A stretch of 64,000 nt of DNA from Ramlibacter agri (lineage in GTDB: Bacteria; Pseudomonadota; Gammaproteobacteria; Burkholderiales; Burkholderiaceae_C). The notes below the pieces were generated by a model. That model was not told the origin of the DNA and made no database searches. It saw only the letters and a program-made list of their open reading frames with translations. The position numbers and the translations under genes were made by a program. The stretch is from NCBI RefSeq assembly GCF_012927085.1, contig NZ_JABBFX010000003.1:124001-188000 (forward strand), read 5' to 3'. This document shows, one piece after another, positions 1 to 8,177 of this stretch; position 1 is the stretch's first letter; each line of letters begins with the position of its first letter.

Positions 1-468
1 ACCGGCTCGGGCAAGGTCTACCAGGACGACCTGGTCACGGTCACGGCCATGGAGAACTGCCACTACGCGCCCGGCCGTGAAGGCGCGGACAAGTCTTTTT
101 CCTACCGCTTCCAGACGCCGGACGAAGTGGTCGTGTTCGGCGGCGACACCGGCAAGTGCCCGCAGCTGGTGGACTTCGTCCGTGGCGCCGACCTGCTGGT
201 GCACGAGGTCATAGCCCTGCCGCTGATCGAGCAGGCCATGCGGCGCGAGCTGCCGCCGCAGATCGCCGAAGGCCTGATGCGCCACATGCGCGACGAGCAC
301 ACCACCGCCGAAGATGTCGGCCGGCTGGCAGCCGCCGCGCAGGTGAAGAAGGTCGTCCTCACCCACGTGATCCCGGGCCGCGACGAGCCCGACGCGACCT
401 ACCTGGACGCGGTGAAGAAGCACTACGACGGCCCGGCCGTCGTGGCCCGCGACCTGATGGCGTTCTGA
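1..468 (+). CDS. MBL-fold metallo-hydrolase, C-terminal part (cut by window edge)
   Basis: The reading frame enters from the left edge without a start codon, and about 155 codons remain. It resembles the C-terminal half of a metallo-beta-lactamase-fold hydrolase of the ribonuclease Z/arylsulfatase-like group. VVVFGGDTGK carries the bridging metal Asp, GADLLVHEV follows as in the family, and VVLTHVIPG supplies the last metal-binding His. Such enzymes use two metal ions, usually zinc, to hydrolyse ester, lactone, sulfate or phosphodiester bonds. It ends 8 bases before a DoxX gene at the head of a tight run of ring-cleavage genes, so a hydrolytic step in that pathway is an inference. The N-terminal HxHxDH motif lies outside the window. 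Confidence 0.85.
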   Translation, partial: TGSGKVYQDDLVTVTAMENCHYAPGREGADKSFSYRFQTPDEVVVFGGDTGKCPQLVDFVRGADLLVHEVIALPLIEQAMRRELPPQIAEGLMRHMRDEHTTAEDVGRLAAAAQVKKVVLTHVIPGRDEPDATYLDAVKKHYDGPAVVARDLMAF

Positions 469-476
469 GGATCACC

Positions 477-881
477 GTGCAAGACAGCAAGATCCTCGTC
501 ATCGCCGGCCGCATCCTGATCGCCGCACTGTTCCTGCCGGCGGCGCTGGGCAAGCTCGCCAACTTCGCGGGCACCACAGGAATGATCGCCAGCAAGGGCC
601 TGCCCCTGCCGGCCGTGGCCGCCGCGCTGGTGATCGCACTGGAGCTGGGCGCCTCGCTCTCCCTGCTGGCCGGCTTCCGCACGCGCTGGGCCGCGATTGC
701 GCTCGCCCTCTTCACCGTCGCCGCCGGCCTGTTGTTCCACGACTTCTGGGCCGCGCCCGCCGCAGCCGCCATGGGCCAGCAGCAGGCCTTCTTCAAGAAC
801 CTCGGCATCGCCGGCGGCCTGCTGCTGTTCGCGGCGCTCGGCCCCGGCCCGCTCACCCTCGATTCCCGCAAGGCAAGCTAA
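477..881 (+). CDS. DoxX family membrane protein
   Basis: A 134-residue protein with a GTG start, chosen because it directly follows the preceding stop and gives the usual DoxX N-terminus. Four hydrophobic segments are visible at about residues 8-26, 45-65, 70-90 and 108-127. The first helix contains the RILIAALFLPAALGKL pattern typical of the DoxX/DoxD group. These small inner-membrane proteins have been linked to quinone-dependent oxidation and to redox stress, but most have no proven function. Its stop overlaps the next ATG by one base (TAATG), so it is translationally coupled to the C-C hydrolase. What it does in this operon cannot be read from the sequence. Confidence 0.85.
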   Translation: MQDSKILVIAGRILIAALFLPAALGKLANFAGTTGMIASKGLPLPAVAAALVIALELGASLSLLAGFRTRWAAIALALFTVAAGLLFHDFWAAPAAAAMGQQQAFFKNLGIAGGLLLFAALGPGPLTLDSRKAS

Positions 882-2038
882 TGTTCAAGTACTTCCCCAC
901 CAACTACGTCTGGAATCTCTCTGTCGACCTCGCCATCGAGATGGGCGCGCGCATCGGCGAGATCGAGGAGATGTGCGCCCCGTTGCAGGACGCCGCCAGG
1001 CAGCCCGATGCCGCTGGGACGCGGGCCTTCCGCGAGACCTGGCAGAAGATGGCCGACAAGCTGTGCGGCATGGCCGAAGAGGACGAAGCGCGCGGCCGCC
1101 TGCTGTCCGCCGGCGAGAAGTACGGCCGCGCCGCCGCCTACCTGATCACCTGCGAACGCCTGCAAGGCCACAACTCGCCGGGGCGGCTGGAGCTGTACCA
1201 GCGCATGCTGGAGGTCTATGCCCGCGGCGTGAAGCTGGCGCGCGAAAACTGCGTGCGCGTCGAGATCCCCTACGAAGGCAGGCACCTGTCCGCGCTCTAC
1301 ACGCGCGCCGAAGGCGTGCAGGGCCGGGCGCCCATCCTCGTGCAGGTCAACGGCCTGGATTCCTGCAAGGAGATGAAGCAGCGCGTGGGACTGCCCGCGT
1401 GGCTGGCGAAGCGGGGCGTCTCGTCGCTGGTCGTGGACCAGCCAGGCACGGGCGAGGCGCTCCGCTTGCACGGCATGCCGGCGCGCTACGACACCGAACA
1501 CTGGGCCAGTCGCGTGGTCGACTGGCTGGAGACGCGTGACGACGTCGATGCCAAGCGGATCGGGCTGGAAGGCGTGTCACTCGGGGGCTACTACTGCCCG
1601 CGCGCCGTGGCCTTCGAGCCGCGCTTCGCCTGCGGCGTGGCCTGGGGCGCCAACCACGACTGGCGCGCCGTGCAGAAGAAGCGGCTGGTCAGGGAAGGCG
1701 ACTTCCCGGTGCCGCATTACTGGGAACACGTGCGCTGGGTGTTCGGCGCCAAGGACAACGAGGAGTTCATGCGCCTGGCCGAGAACATGCACCTGGACGG
1801 CGTGCTCGATCGCATCCAGGTGCCTTTCCTCGTCACGCATGGCGAGAAGGATTCGCAGATCCCGCTGAAGTGGGCGCACCGCACCTACGAGCAGCTGGTG
1901 AATTCACCCAAGCGCGAACTGAAGATCTTCACGGAGCGCGAAGGCGGCTGCCAGCACGCCAGCTTTGACAACAGCATCAACGCCGGCCATTACATCGCCG
2001 ACTGGGTCGCCGAGGTCCTGGGCGGCCGCACGGCCTGA
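881..2038 (+). CDS. alpha/beta hydrolase, C-C bond hydrolase-like (copy 1 of 2)
   Basis: A 385-residue alpha/beta hydrolase with an N-terminal helical cap. The nucleophile is Ser233 in GVSLGG, the acid Asp324 in HGEKDSQIP and the base His359 in GGCQHAS. Glu164 in NGLDSCKE lies exactly 69 residues before the nucleophile, the same spacing as Glu148/Ser217 of 2,6-dihydroxypseudooxynicotine hydrolase, a C-C bond hydrolase of nicotine breakdown. That makes a carbon-carbon hydrolase acting after ring cleavage the best guess. The substrate is unknown, and FrsA-like esterases share the fold. A near copy of identical length lies at 47633-48790 on the other strand. The gene sits between DoxX and an extradiol dioxygenase. 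Confidence 0.9.
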   Translation: MFKYFPTNYVWNLSVDLAIEMGARIGEIEEMCAPLQDAARQPDAAGTRAFRETWQKMADKLCGMAEEDEARGRLLSAGEKYGRAAAYLITCERLQGHNSPGRLELYQRMLEVYARGVKLARENCVRVEIPYEGRHLSALYTRAEGVQGRAPILVQVNGLDSCKEMKQRVGLPAWLAKRGVSSLVVDQPGTGEALRLHGMPARYDTEHWASRVVDWLETRDDVDAKRIGLEGVSLGGYYCPRAVAFEPRFACGVAWGANHDWRAVQKKRLVREGDFPVPHYWEHVRWVFGAKDNEEFMRLAENMHLDGVLDRIQVPFLVTHGEKDSQIPLKWAHRTYEQLVNSPKRELKIFTEREGGCQHASFDNSINAGHYIADWVAEVLGGRTA

Positions 2039-2061
2039 ACCAACGACAGAGAGGAATGGAC

Positions 2062-3000
2062 ATGAACATCATCGGACCCGACGCGCTGGTCTTCGGCGTG
2101 GACGACGTCGCCGCCTGCGCGCAGTACCTCACCGACTACGGCCTGAAGCCGGTGGGCAAAGGCCGCTTCGAAGCGCTGGACGGAACCTACATCGCCATCG
2201 CCCCGCGTGGCGACCCGTCGCTGCCTGCGGACCTGGGCACGGCCAGCATGCTGCGCAAGACCATCTACGGCTGCGCCGACCAGGCGACCGTCGATGCGAT
2301 CGCCCAGGAACTGCTGAAGGACCGCGAGGTGAAGAAGCTTGCCGACGGCTCCATCGAGAGCGTCGACGACCTCGGCTTCGCGCTCGGCTTCCAGGTGACG
2401 GTGCGCAAGCCTTTGCAGCTGGCCGCCGAAACGGTCAATGCGCCCGGCGCCAAGCCGCAGCGCGGCCCCAACCTGCTGGGCGTCGACGAGAAGTCCGACC
2501 CCAAGCCGCGCTCGCTGTCGCACGTCGTCTACTTCGTGCCGGACTACGCGAAGTCCGAGGCCTTCTACGTGAAGCGCCTGGGCTTCGTCGTCACCGACCG
2601 CTTCCTCGGCGTCGGCCCCTTCCTGCGCCCGGCCGGTACCACCGATCACCACACGCTGTTCATGATCCAGACGCCGCCCCAGATGAAGGGCTGCGAGCAC
2701 TTCACCTTCCACCTGGGCGGCCCCACGGAACTGATGCTGGCCGGCAGCCGCTTCGTGGCCAAGGGCTACGAATCCTTCTGGGGCCCGGGCCGGCACAAGT
2801 TCGGCAGCAACTGGTTCTGGTACTTCAACAGCCCGCTGGGCTGCCACGTCGAGTACGACGCCGACATGGACCTGCACGACGAAGCCTGGACCGCGCGCGA
2901 AGCGCCGATGGGCGCCGACGCCTCGCAGCTGTTCCTGTTCCAGCACCGCGAGAAGTGGGCGCCCGGCGGCCCGCCCCCTCCCGGCGCCAAGGGCCACTGA
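2062..3000 (+). CDS. extradiol ring-cleavage dioxygenase (two-domain VOC family)
   Basis: About 312 residues forming two VOC domains, as in type I extradiol dioxygenases. The C-terminal domain keeps the 2-His-1-Glu iron site: His in LSHVVYF (about 154), His in TDHHTLF (196/197) and Glu in CHVEYDAD (264). The family opens catechol-like rings next to the hydroxyls using Fe(II) and O2 in the cytoplasm. An ATG at 2056 is in frame, but the AGAGAGG ribosome site at 2047-2054 is too close to it; the ATG at 2062 has normal spacing. Position between the C-C hydrolase and ring oxygenase genes supports a meta-cleavage sequence. Substrate unknown. Confidence 0.87.
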   Translation: MNIIGPDALVFGVDDVAACAQYLTDYGLKPVGKGRFEALDGTYIAIAPRGDPSLPADLGTASMLRKTIYGCADQATVDAIAQELLKDREVKKLADGSIESVDDLGFALGFQVTVRKPLQLAAETVNAPGAKPQRGPNLLGVDEKSDPKPRSLSHVVYFVPDYAKSEAFYVKRLGFVVTDRFLGVGPFLRPAGTTDHHTLFMIQTPPQMKGCEHFTFHLGGPTELMLAGSRFVAKGYESFWGPGRHKFGSNWFWYFNSPLGCHVEYDADMDLHDEAWTAREAPMGADASQLFLFQHREKWAPGGPPPPGAKGH

Positions 3001-3004
3001 GGCC

Positions 3005-3364
3005 ATGGAGGACATCGTGCGCCTGTGCGATGCCGCTGCGATCGCCGAAGGCACGTCGCGCGGCTTCGACCCGCAAGGCACCGGCCGCGACAAGTTGTTC
3101 GTGGTCCGGCGCGACGGGCTGCACGCCTGGCGCAACGCCTGTCCCCACTGGGCCAACACCTCGATGGCCTGGCGCAAGGACGCCTTCCTGAACGCGGACG
3201 GCACCCGCATCGTCTGCGCCGCGCACGGCGCGCAATTCGACATCCCGAGCGGCGTCTGCACGCTCGGTCCCTGCATCGGCGAGGCGCTCACCCGCGTCCG
3301 CCTCATTCACCTCGCGGACGGCTCGTTGAACGTGAGCCGCGAGGAACTGGAGACAAGCACATGA
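3005..3364 (+). CDS. Rieske [2Fe-2S] protein (ferredoxin-type)
   Basis: A 119-residue soluble protein with the Rieske ligands Cys46-Pro-His48 (ACPHW) and Cys71-x2-His74 (CAAHGAQFD), and no mononuclear iron domain. The length fits a Rieske ferredoxin that passes electrons to a ring-hydroxylating oxygenase; the oxygenase encoded 1.3 kb downstream is the natural partner. Four bases separate it from the dioxygenase stop, and its own stop overlaps the next ATG in ATGA. No reductase gene is found in this operon, so electrons must come from a reductase encoded elsewhere. Small Rieske subunits of nitrite reductase are an alternative, but the neighbours argue against that. Confidence 0.88.
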   Translation: MEDIVRLCDAAAIAEGTSRGFDPQGTGRDKLFVVRRDGLHAWRNACPHWANTSMAWRKDAFLNADGTRIVCAAHGAQFDIPSGVCTLGPCIGEALTRVRLIHLADGSLNVSREELETST

Positions 3365-4479
3365 ACATCCTCGTCATCGGCGGCGGCTTTTCCGGCATGT
3401 CCGCAGCCATCGCGCTGCGGCGCGACGGCCATGCCGTGGAACTGGTGGAGATCGACCCCGGCTGGCGCAGCTACGGCGCCGGCATCAGCCTGGGCGGCGC
3501 TACCCTGCGCGCCTTCCGCACGCTGGGCATCCTGGACGAATTCATGCTGCACGGCTTTGCCGGCGACGGCGTGGACATCTGCATCCCTACCGGGCAGAAG
3601 ATCGCTTCGCTGCCTACGCCCCGGATCGCCGGGCCCGACGTGCCGGGCGGCGGCGCGATCATGCGGCCGGTGCTGGCCAGGATCCTCGCCGACGCGACGC
3701 GCGCCGCCGGCACGCACGTGCACCTGGGCTGCACCTTCACTTCGATCACGCAGGATGCCGAAGGCGTGGAAGTCGGATTCAGCGACGGCCGCCGTGGCCG
3801 CTACGACCTGGTGGTCGGCGCTGACGGCCTGTACTCGAAGGTGCGCGAGGCCTTGTTCCCGCAGGCGGCCAAGCCGCGCTACATGGGCCAGGCCGTCTGG
3901 CGCGCCGTGCTGCCGCGGCCGCCGGAGATCACGCATCCGGTGATGTGGGTGGGGCCCAAGATCAAGATCGGCGTCAATCCGGTCTCGCAGGAGGAGATGT
4001 ACATGTTCGTCACGGAGGACCGTGCCTCCAACGCGCACGTGGACCCGGCGGACTTCGCGCGGCTGCTGCGCGAGCTGCTGGCGCCTTTCCCGGCGCCGCT
4101 GCTGCAGCAGATCCGCGGCCAGCTGGAGGGCGAGGGCGCCCGCGTCGTCTTCCGCCCACTCGAAGGCCTGCTCCTGCCGCAGCCCTGGCACGCGGGCCGC
4201 GTGCAGTTGATCGGCGACGCGGTGCATGCGACCACGCCGCACCTCGCTTCCGGCGCCTGCATCGGCATCGAGGACGCGATCGTGCTGGCGGAGGAAGTGA
4301 AGAAGCAAGCCAGCGTCGCCCCGGCGTTGGCCGCCTTCGAAGCGCGCCGCTGGGAGCGCTGCCGGATGGTGGTGGAGAACTCCGCGCGCCTGTGCGAGAT
4401 CGAGATCGCCGGCGGCGACAAGGAAGAACACGCCCGCATCATGCGCGACAGCATGATGGCGCTGGCGCAGCCGGTTTGA
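3361..4479 (+). CDS. FAD-dependent aromatic-ring monooxygenase
   Basis: A 372-residue flavoprotein of the p-hydroxybenzoate hydroxylase-like group A class. It shows the N-terminal dinucleotide motif IGGGFSGMSAA, the DG motif VVGADGLYSKVR and the FAD-ribityl motif LIGDAVHATTPHLASGA. These enzymes use NAD(P)H and O2 to hydroxylate phenolic or N-heteroaromatic rings. The start ATG overlaps the Rieske gene stop by 4 bases and gives a clean Rossmann N-terminus. Together with the Rieske oxygenase and the extradiol dioxygenase, it would prepare a ring for cleavage. The substrate cannot be deduced; the closest general resemblance is to salicylate- or hydroxynicotinate-type monooxygenases. Confidence 0.9.
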   Translation: MNILVIGGGFSGMSAAIALRRDGHAVELVEIDPGWRSYGAGISLGGATLRAFRTLGILDEFMLHGFAGDGVDICIPTGQKIASLPTPRIAGPDVPGGGAIMRPVLARILADATRAAGTHVHLGCTFTSITQDAEGVEVGFSDGRRGRYDLVVGADGLYSKVREALFPQAAKPRYMGQAVWRAVLPRPPEITHPVMWVGPKIKIGVNPVSQEEMYMFVTEDRASNAHVDPADFARLLRELLAPFPAPLLQQIRGQLEGEGARVVFRPLEGLLLPQPWHAGRVQLIGDAVHATTPHLASGACIGIEDAIVLAEEVKKQASVAPALAAFEARRWERCRMVVENSARLCEIEIAGGDKEEHARIMRDSMMALAQPV

Positions 4480-4489
4480 GGGCGCGGCC

Positions 4490-4630
4490 ATGGAACGCTA
4501 TCCGCGCAACGCCTGGTACGTGGCCGCGCTGCACGACGAAGTGCGGGCCGGCGAACTGCTGGTGCACGACGCCGGCGCGGTGCGCTGCCGCCGCAAGCTG
4601 GAGGCGCTGCTGTGCGCCGAGGAGAACTGA
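4490..4630 (+). pseudogene. 46-codon relic of a Rieske oxygenase with a large internal in-frame deletion
   Basis: A short open frame from ATG 4490 to TGA 4628-4630. Its first half (RNAWYVAALHDEVRAGELL) matches the start of the next gene's product at 12 of 19 positions. Its second half (DAGAVRCRRKLEALLCAEEN) matches the far C-terminus of the same product at 13 of 20 positions. The roughly 300 residues that would carry the Rieske and mononuclear iron sites are missing. I read this as the head and tail of a second Rieske oxygenase joined in frame by a deletion of about 900 bases. It retains a GAGGG ribosome site, and the next ATG follows one base after its stop, so it may still be translated as a coupling leader. 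No catalytic function is possible. Confidence 0.75.
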
Positions 4631-4631
4631 G

Positions 4632-5675
4632 ATGAACTTCCTGCGCAACGTCTGGTACGTCGCCGGCTGGGCCGACGAAGTCCCCGAAGGCAAGCTGCTC
4701 GCCCGGCAGGTCTGCGGCGAGAACCTCGTGCTGTTCCGCGACGGCGAAGGGCAGCCGAAAGCGCTGCTCGATCGCTGCCCGCACCGCTTCGCGCCGCTGT
4801 CCATGGGCAAGCTCTGTGACGGCGGCAAGTCCATCCAATGCGGCTACCACGGCCTGCGCTTCGACGGCGCCGGCCAGTGCGTGCACAACCCGCATGGCGA
4901 CGGCCGCATCCCGGTGGCGGCCGTGGTGCGAAGCTTTCCCCTCGTGGAGCGCTGGAGCCTGCTGTGGGTGTGGATGGGCGATGCCGCGAAGGCGGACCCG
5001 GCGACGATCCCCGCCTTTCCCTTCCTCGACCCCGAGCACTTCGTGCTGGGCAAGGACAGCATGGAGATCGAGGCCAACTACGCGCTCGAAAGCGACAACA
5101 TCCTGGACCTGAGCCACATCCAGTACCTGCATCCCGGCTCGCTGGGCAGCGGCAAGGCGGGCGAAGGCAAGACCGTGGTCACGCAGGAAGGCAACACTGT
5201 CTGGTCGCGGCGCTTCATCCGCGACGAGGTGCTGCCGGACTTCCTGTACCAGGCCGCCGGCTTGCCGCACGGCGCGCCGTGCGACCGCTGGCTGGACGTG
5301 CGCTGGGACGCCCCCGCCAGCATGTACCTGCAGGCGGACATGGGCCTGGCCGGGCGGCCGCGCGAGGAGAGCATGAAGAACGCGCAGGTGCACCTGTTCA
5401 CGCCGGCCACCGAAACCCGCACGCACTACTTCTATGCGATGGGCCTGCCGAAGGCGATCGGGCCCGAGGCGCAGGAGATCGCGAACCGCAACATCGCCGG
5501 CCTGCGCCTGCCTTTCCTGCACGAGGACAAGCCGATGGTGGAGGCGCAGCAGCGCGCGCTGGGCAGCAAAGGCTTCTGGGACTTGAAGCCGGTGCTGCTG
5601 GACGTCGACGCGCCCGCCGTGCGCGCGCGCCGCGTGCTGGAGAAATTGCTGGCGGCCGAACAGGCGGAGGTGTGA
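4632..5675 (+). CDS. Rieske non-heme iron oxygenase, alpha subunit (VanA-like)
   Basis: A 347-residue oxygenase. The Rieske centre ligands are Cys49-x-His51 and Cys70-x2-His73 (CPHRFAPLSMG, CGYHGL). The mononuclear iron site shows His162 and His167 in DLSHIQYLH, and the FLHEDKPMVEAQQ segment near the C-terminus supplies the usual Asp. This layout matches vanillate/dicamba-type O-demethylases and related single-subunit oxygenases, which hydroxylate or demethylate aromatic rings. The N-terminus RNVWYVAGWADEV is typical of the group. It lies one base after the relic frame and one base before the MFS gene. The Rieske protein at 3005 is a likely electron donor. Confidence 0.92.
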   Translation: MNFLRNVWYVAGWADEVPEGKLLARQVCGENLVLFRDGEGQPKALLDRCPHRFAPLSMGKLCDGGKSIQCGYHGLRFDGAGQCVHNPHGDGRIPVAAVVRSFPLVERWSLLWVWMGDAAKADPATIPAFPFLDPEHFVLGKDSMEIEANYALESDNILDLSHIQYLHPGSLGSGKAGEGKTVVTQEGNTVWSRRFIRDEVLPDFLYQAAGLPHGAPCDRWLDVRWDAPASMYLQADMGLAGRPREESMKNAQVHLFTPATETRTHYFYAMGLPKAIGPEAQEIANRNIAGLRLPFLHEDKPMVEAQQRALGSKGFWDLKPVLLDVDAPAVRARRVLEKLLAAEQAEV

Positions 5676-5676
5676 G

Positions 5677-6840
5677 ATGAGCAAGACGGAAACCCGCGGC
5701 GGCCGCTTCGCCCTGATGGTGGCGCACTGCGCCGGCATGGTGGACCTGGTGGCCTTGCCGATCTGGGTGGGCACCTTGATCGCTCGCTTCGGCTTCGACC
5801 CGCAGCAGGCCGGGGGGCTGGCCACGCTGTTCCTGGCCGGCGCCGTCGTCGCCAGCCTTTGGGTGGCGCCGCGCTTCCACCGCGTGCAACCGCGCTGGGT
5901 GGCCCCGGCCGCCTATGGGCTGGCGGCCATCGCCTTCTTCGGCTGCAGCCAGGCCACTGCTTTCGGCGCGCTGGCGCTGATGCACGTGCTGGGCGGGCTG
6001 GCCGCCGGCACGGGCCTGAGCGTGACGCACGGGACGGTCGGCCGCAGCGCGAACCCGCACCGGCTGTTCGGCATCATGGGCACCGCGCTGGGCGTGTTCG
6101 GCGTGCTGTTCATGGGCGCGACGCCGCAGGTGATCGCCGCGTCCGGCGGCTCGGCGCTGTTCCTGGTGTTCGGCGGCATCATGCTGGCCGCCTGCATCGT
6201 GACGGCGCTGCTGTTCCCGGACCACGCGCTGCCGGCCGCCACCGGGCACAAGACCCAGGCCCTGGCGCTGCCGCGCCAGGTGTGGTTCGGCATCCTGGGC
6301 ATCAGCTGCATGGCGCTGGTGCAGGCGATGGTGTTCAGCTTCCTGGAGCGCATGGGCGCCGACCGCGGCTTCGGTGCGGGCGCGATCAATGCGCTGCTGA
6401 TCGCGCTGGGCCTCATCAACCTGGTGCCGGGTGGCCTGGCCGCGGCCTTGCAGCGCAAGCTGGATGCGCGCAAGGTGGTGCTGGTGGGCGCGGTGCTGCA
6501 GGCGCTGCTGGCCCTGGTGCTCACCTGGAGCTCCGGTTTCGTGCCCTACGCGGCCGCCGGTTCGGTCTTCGTCGCAGTCGTGATCTTCAGCCACACTTTC
6601 TGCTTCGGCCTGCTCGCATCGCTGGATCGCAGCGGCCGCGCCGTCGCTGCCACGCCCGCGATGCTGATGGTGGGCTCCGCCATCGGCCCCATCCTGGGCG
6701 GTACGCTGGTGAAAGGCTTCGGCTATCCCGCACTCGGCGCCGCGGCGCTGGTGATGGACGTCGCCGCCTTCCTGTTCTTCTCGCGCCTGCTGCCCGCGCT
6801 GGCGGCGGCGCCCGCCACCACCCAGGAGTCCCTGTCTTGA
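5677..6840 (+). CDS. MFS transporter
   Basis: A 387-residue integral membrane protein with about 12 hydrophobic segments in two halves, arranged as in the major facilitator superfamily. A cytoplasmic loop before the second half (residues about 185-205) is rich in charged residues. It begins one base after the Rieske oxygenase stop, and its own stop overlaps the TTG start of the amidohydrolase, so it is part of the same transcript. The likely job is uptake of the aromatic substrate or export of an intermediate. No substrate-specific motif is recognised, and the family does not allow a firmer call. Confidence 0.85.
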   Translation: MSKTETRGGRFALMVAHCAGMVDLVALPIWVGTLIARFGFDPQQAGGLATLFLAGAVVASLWVAPRFHRVQPRWVAPAAYGLAAIAFFGCSQATAFGALALMHVLGGLAAGTGLSVTHGTVGRSANPHRLFGIMGTALGVFGVLFMGATPQVIAASGGSALFLVFGGIMLAACIVTALLFPDHALPAATGHKTQALALPRQVWFGILGISCMALVQAMVFSFLERMGADRGFGAGAINALLIALGLINLVPGGLAAALQRKLDARKVVLVGAVLQALLALVLTWSSGFVPYAAAGSVFVAVVIFSHTFCFGLLASLDRSGRAVAATPAMLMVGSAIGPILGGTLVKGFGYPALGAAALVMDVAAFLFFSRLLPALAAAPATTQESLS

Positions 6841-8177
6841 GTTCCCGCACTTTCGTCCGCTGCGAGCGCCTGTTCACCGGTCTCGAAGACTCTGCCCGCC
6901 ACGACCAGACGCTGGTCATCGAGGACGGTGTCTTCCGCTACGTCGGCCCGACGGCCCAGGCGCCCGAGAAGCAGCCCGGCGATACGCAGCTCGATGCCGG
7001 CAGCCACTTCGTCATGCCCGGCCTGGCCGACGCCCACACCCACCTCGTCTTCGGCAACGCCCGCAGCGAGGAGGACATCGACTTCTGGACGACGCCGGAA
7101 TTCCGCGCGCTGCGCGGCCTGTTCTTCGCCCAGCGCGTGCTGGCCGCGGGCTACACCTCGGTCGTCGTGCCGGGCGATGCCGGCAACTGCAGCATCAGCG
7201 TGCGCGATGCCATCAACGCCGGCCTGTTTACCGGGCCGCGTATCGCCGCCAGCAGCAACGTCATCGCCAACCGCCACAGCCTCAACGACTGGTTCCCGGA
7301 GCACGTGGGCACGCCCGAGTACGTGACGGGCCGCCTGTGCACCACGCGTGAATCCCAACTCGCCGAGGTGCGGCGCCAGGCCAAGGCCGGCGTCGACTGC
7401 ATCAAGATCGCGATGGATGGCACGCACTTCCGCGAGGACGGCACGCACATCGCCGCCTTCACGCAGGACGAGATCAGCGCGATGGTCGACGAGGCGCACC
7501 GCCTGGGCAAGAAGGTGGTGACGCACGCCTACGGCAAGGAGGCCGTGATGTACGCCGCGCGGGCCGGCGTCGACGTCATCAACCACGCCTTCTTCGCCGA
7601 CGAAGCCTGCGCCGAGGCGATGCTGAAGTCCGGCAGCCGCGTGTCGCCCACCTTGACCTTCCTGCGCAACAACGTGGAGTTCTCGGCGGAGCACGAGCCC
7701 TCGGTGGGCTCCGGCTACAAGGCGGCGCAATTGCGCGTGATCGAGGTCGCCAAGAAGAACCTGCGCAAGCTGCGCGAGGCCGGCGTGCCTTTCGTGGCCG
7801 GCAGCGATTCCGGCTTTGCCGTCACGCCCTATGGCGAATGGCATGCGCGCGAGATCGAGATCCTGGTGGACTGGATCGGCTTCACGCCGGCGCACGCGCT
7901 GCGCATCGCCACTTCAGGGACCGCGGCGCTGCTGCCGCGCGGCCACCTGCTGGGCGCGATCGAGGCCGGGCGCAAGGCGGACTTCCTGTTCGTCGCCGGC
8001 GACCCGCTGGCCGACGTGAGCGTGCTGCAGCGGAAGGAAGCGATCGCGGCCGTGCACCTGGATGGCCGCGCAGTGCGCATCGAGGAGCGCAGCTACGACC
8101 CCTGGAAGGTGACGCACCTCGGCTCCCTGAAGTGGACCGAGGTGTACACGCGGGAGCGCGTGCGCGAAATGCGCTAG
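6837..8177 (+). CDS. amidohydrolase superfamily protein (imidazolonepropionase/prolidase-like)
   Basis: A 446-residue metal-dependent hydrolase. The start is a TTG overlapping the MFS stop in TTGA; no better start lies near. The metal-binding HxH is in GLADAHTHLVFG (about residues 62-69). Further ligands are the His in KKVVTHAYG and VINHAFF and the Asp in FVAGSDSGF. The beta-sandwich ends (LDAGSHFVMPG and RKADFLFVAGDPL) match cytosolic members acting on cyclic amides, dipeptides or imidazolones. As the last gene of the ring-cleavage run it may hydrolyse an amide or lactam intermediate, which would fit an N-heterocyclic substrate; this is inference. Its TAG stop shares the bases CTAG with the stop of the convergent fusion gene. 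Confidence 0.88.
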   Translation: MSSRTFVRCERLFTGLEDSARHDQTLVIEDGVFRYVGPTAQAPEKQPGDTQLDAGSHFVMPGLADAHTHLVFGNARSEEDIDFWTTPEFRALRGLFFAQRVLAAGYTSVVVPGDAGNCSISVRDAINAGLFTGPRIAASSNVIANRHSLNDWFPEHVGTPEYVTGRLCTTRESQLAEVRRQAKAGVDCIKIAMDGTHFREDGTHIAAFTQDEISAMVDEAHRLGKKVVTHAYGKEAVMYAARAGVDVINHAFFADEACAEAMLKSGSRVSPTLTFLRNNVEFSAEHEPSVGSGYKAAQLRVIEVAKKNLRKLREAGVPFVAGSDSGFAVTPYGEWHAREIEILVDWIGFTPAHALRIATSGTAALLPRGHLLGAIEAGRKADFLFVAGDPLADVSVLQRKEAIAAVHLDGRAVRIEERSYDPWKVTHLGSLKWTEVYTRERVREMR

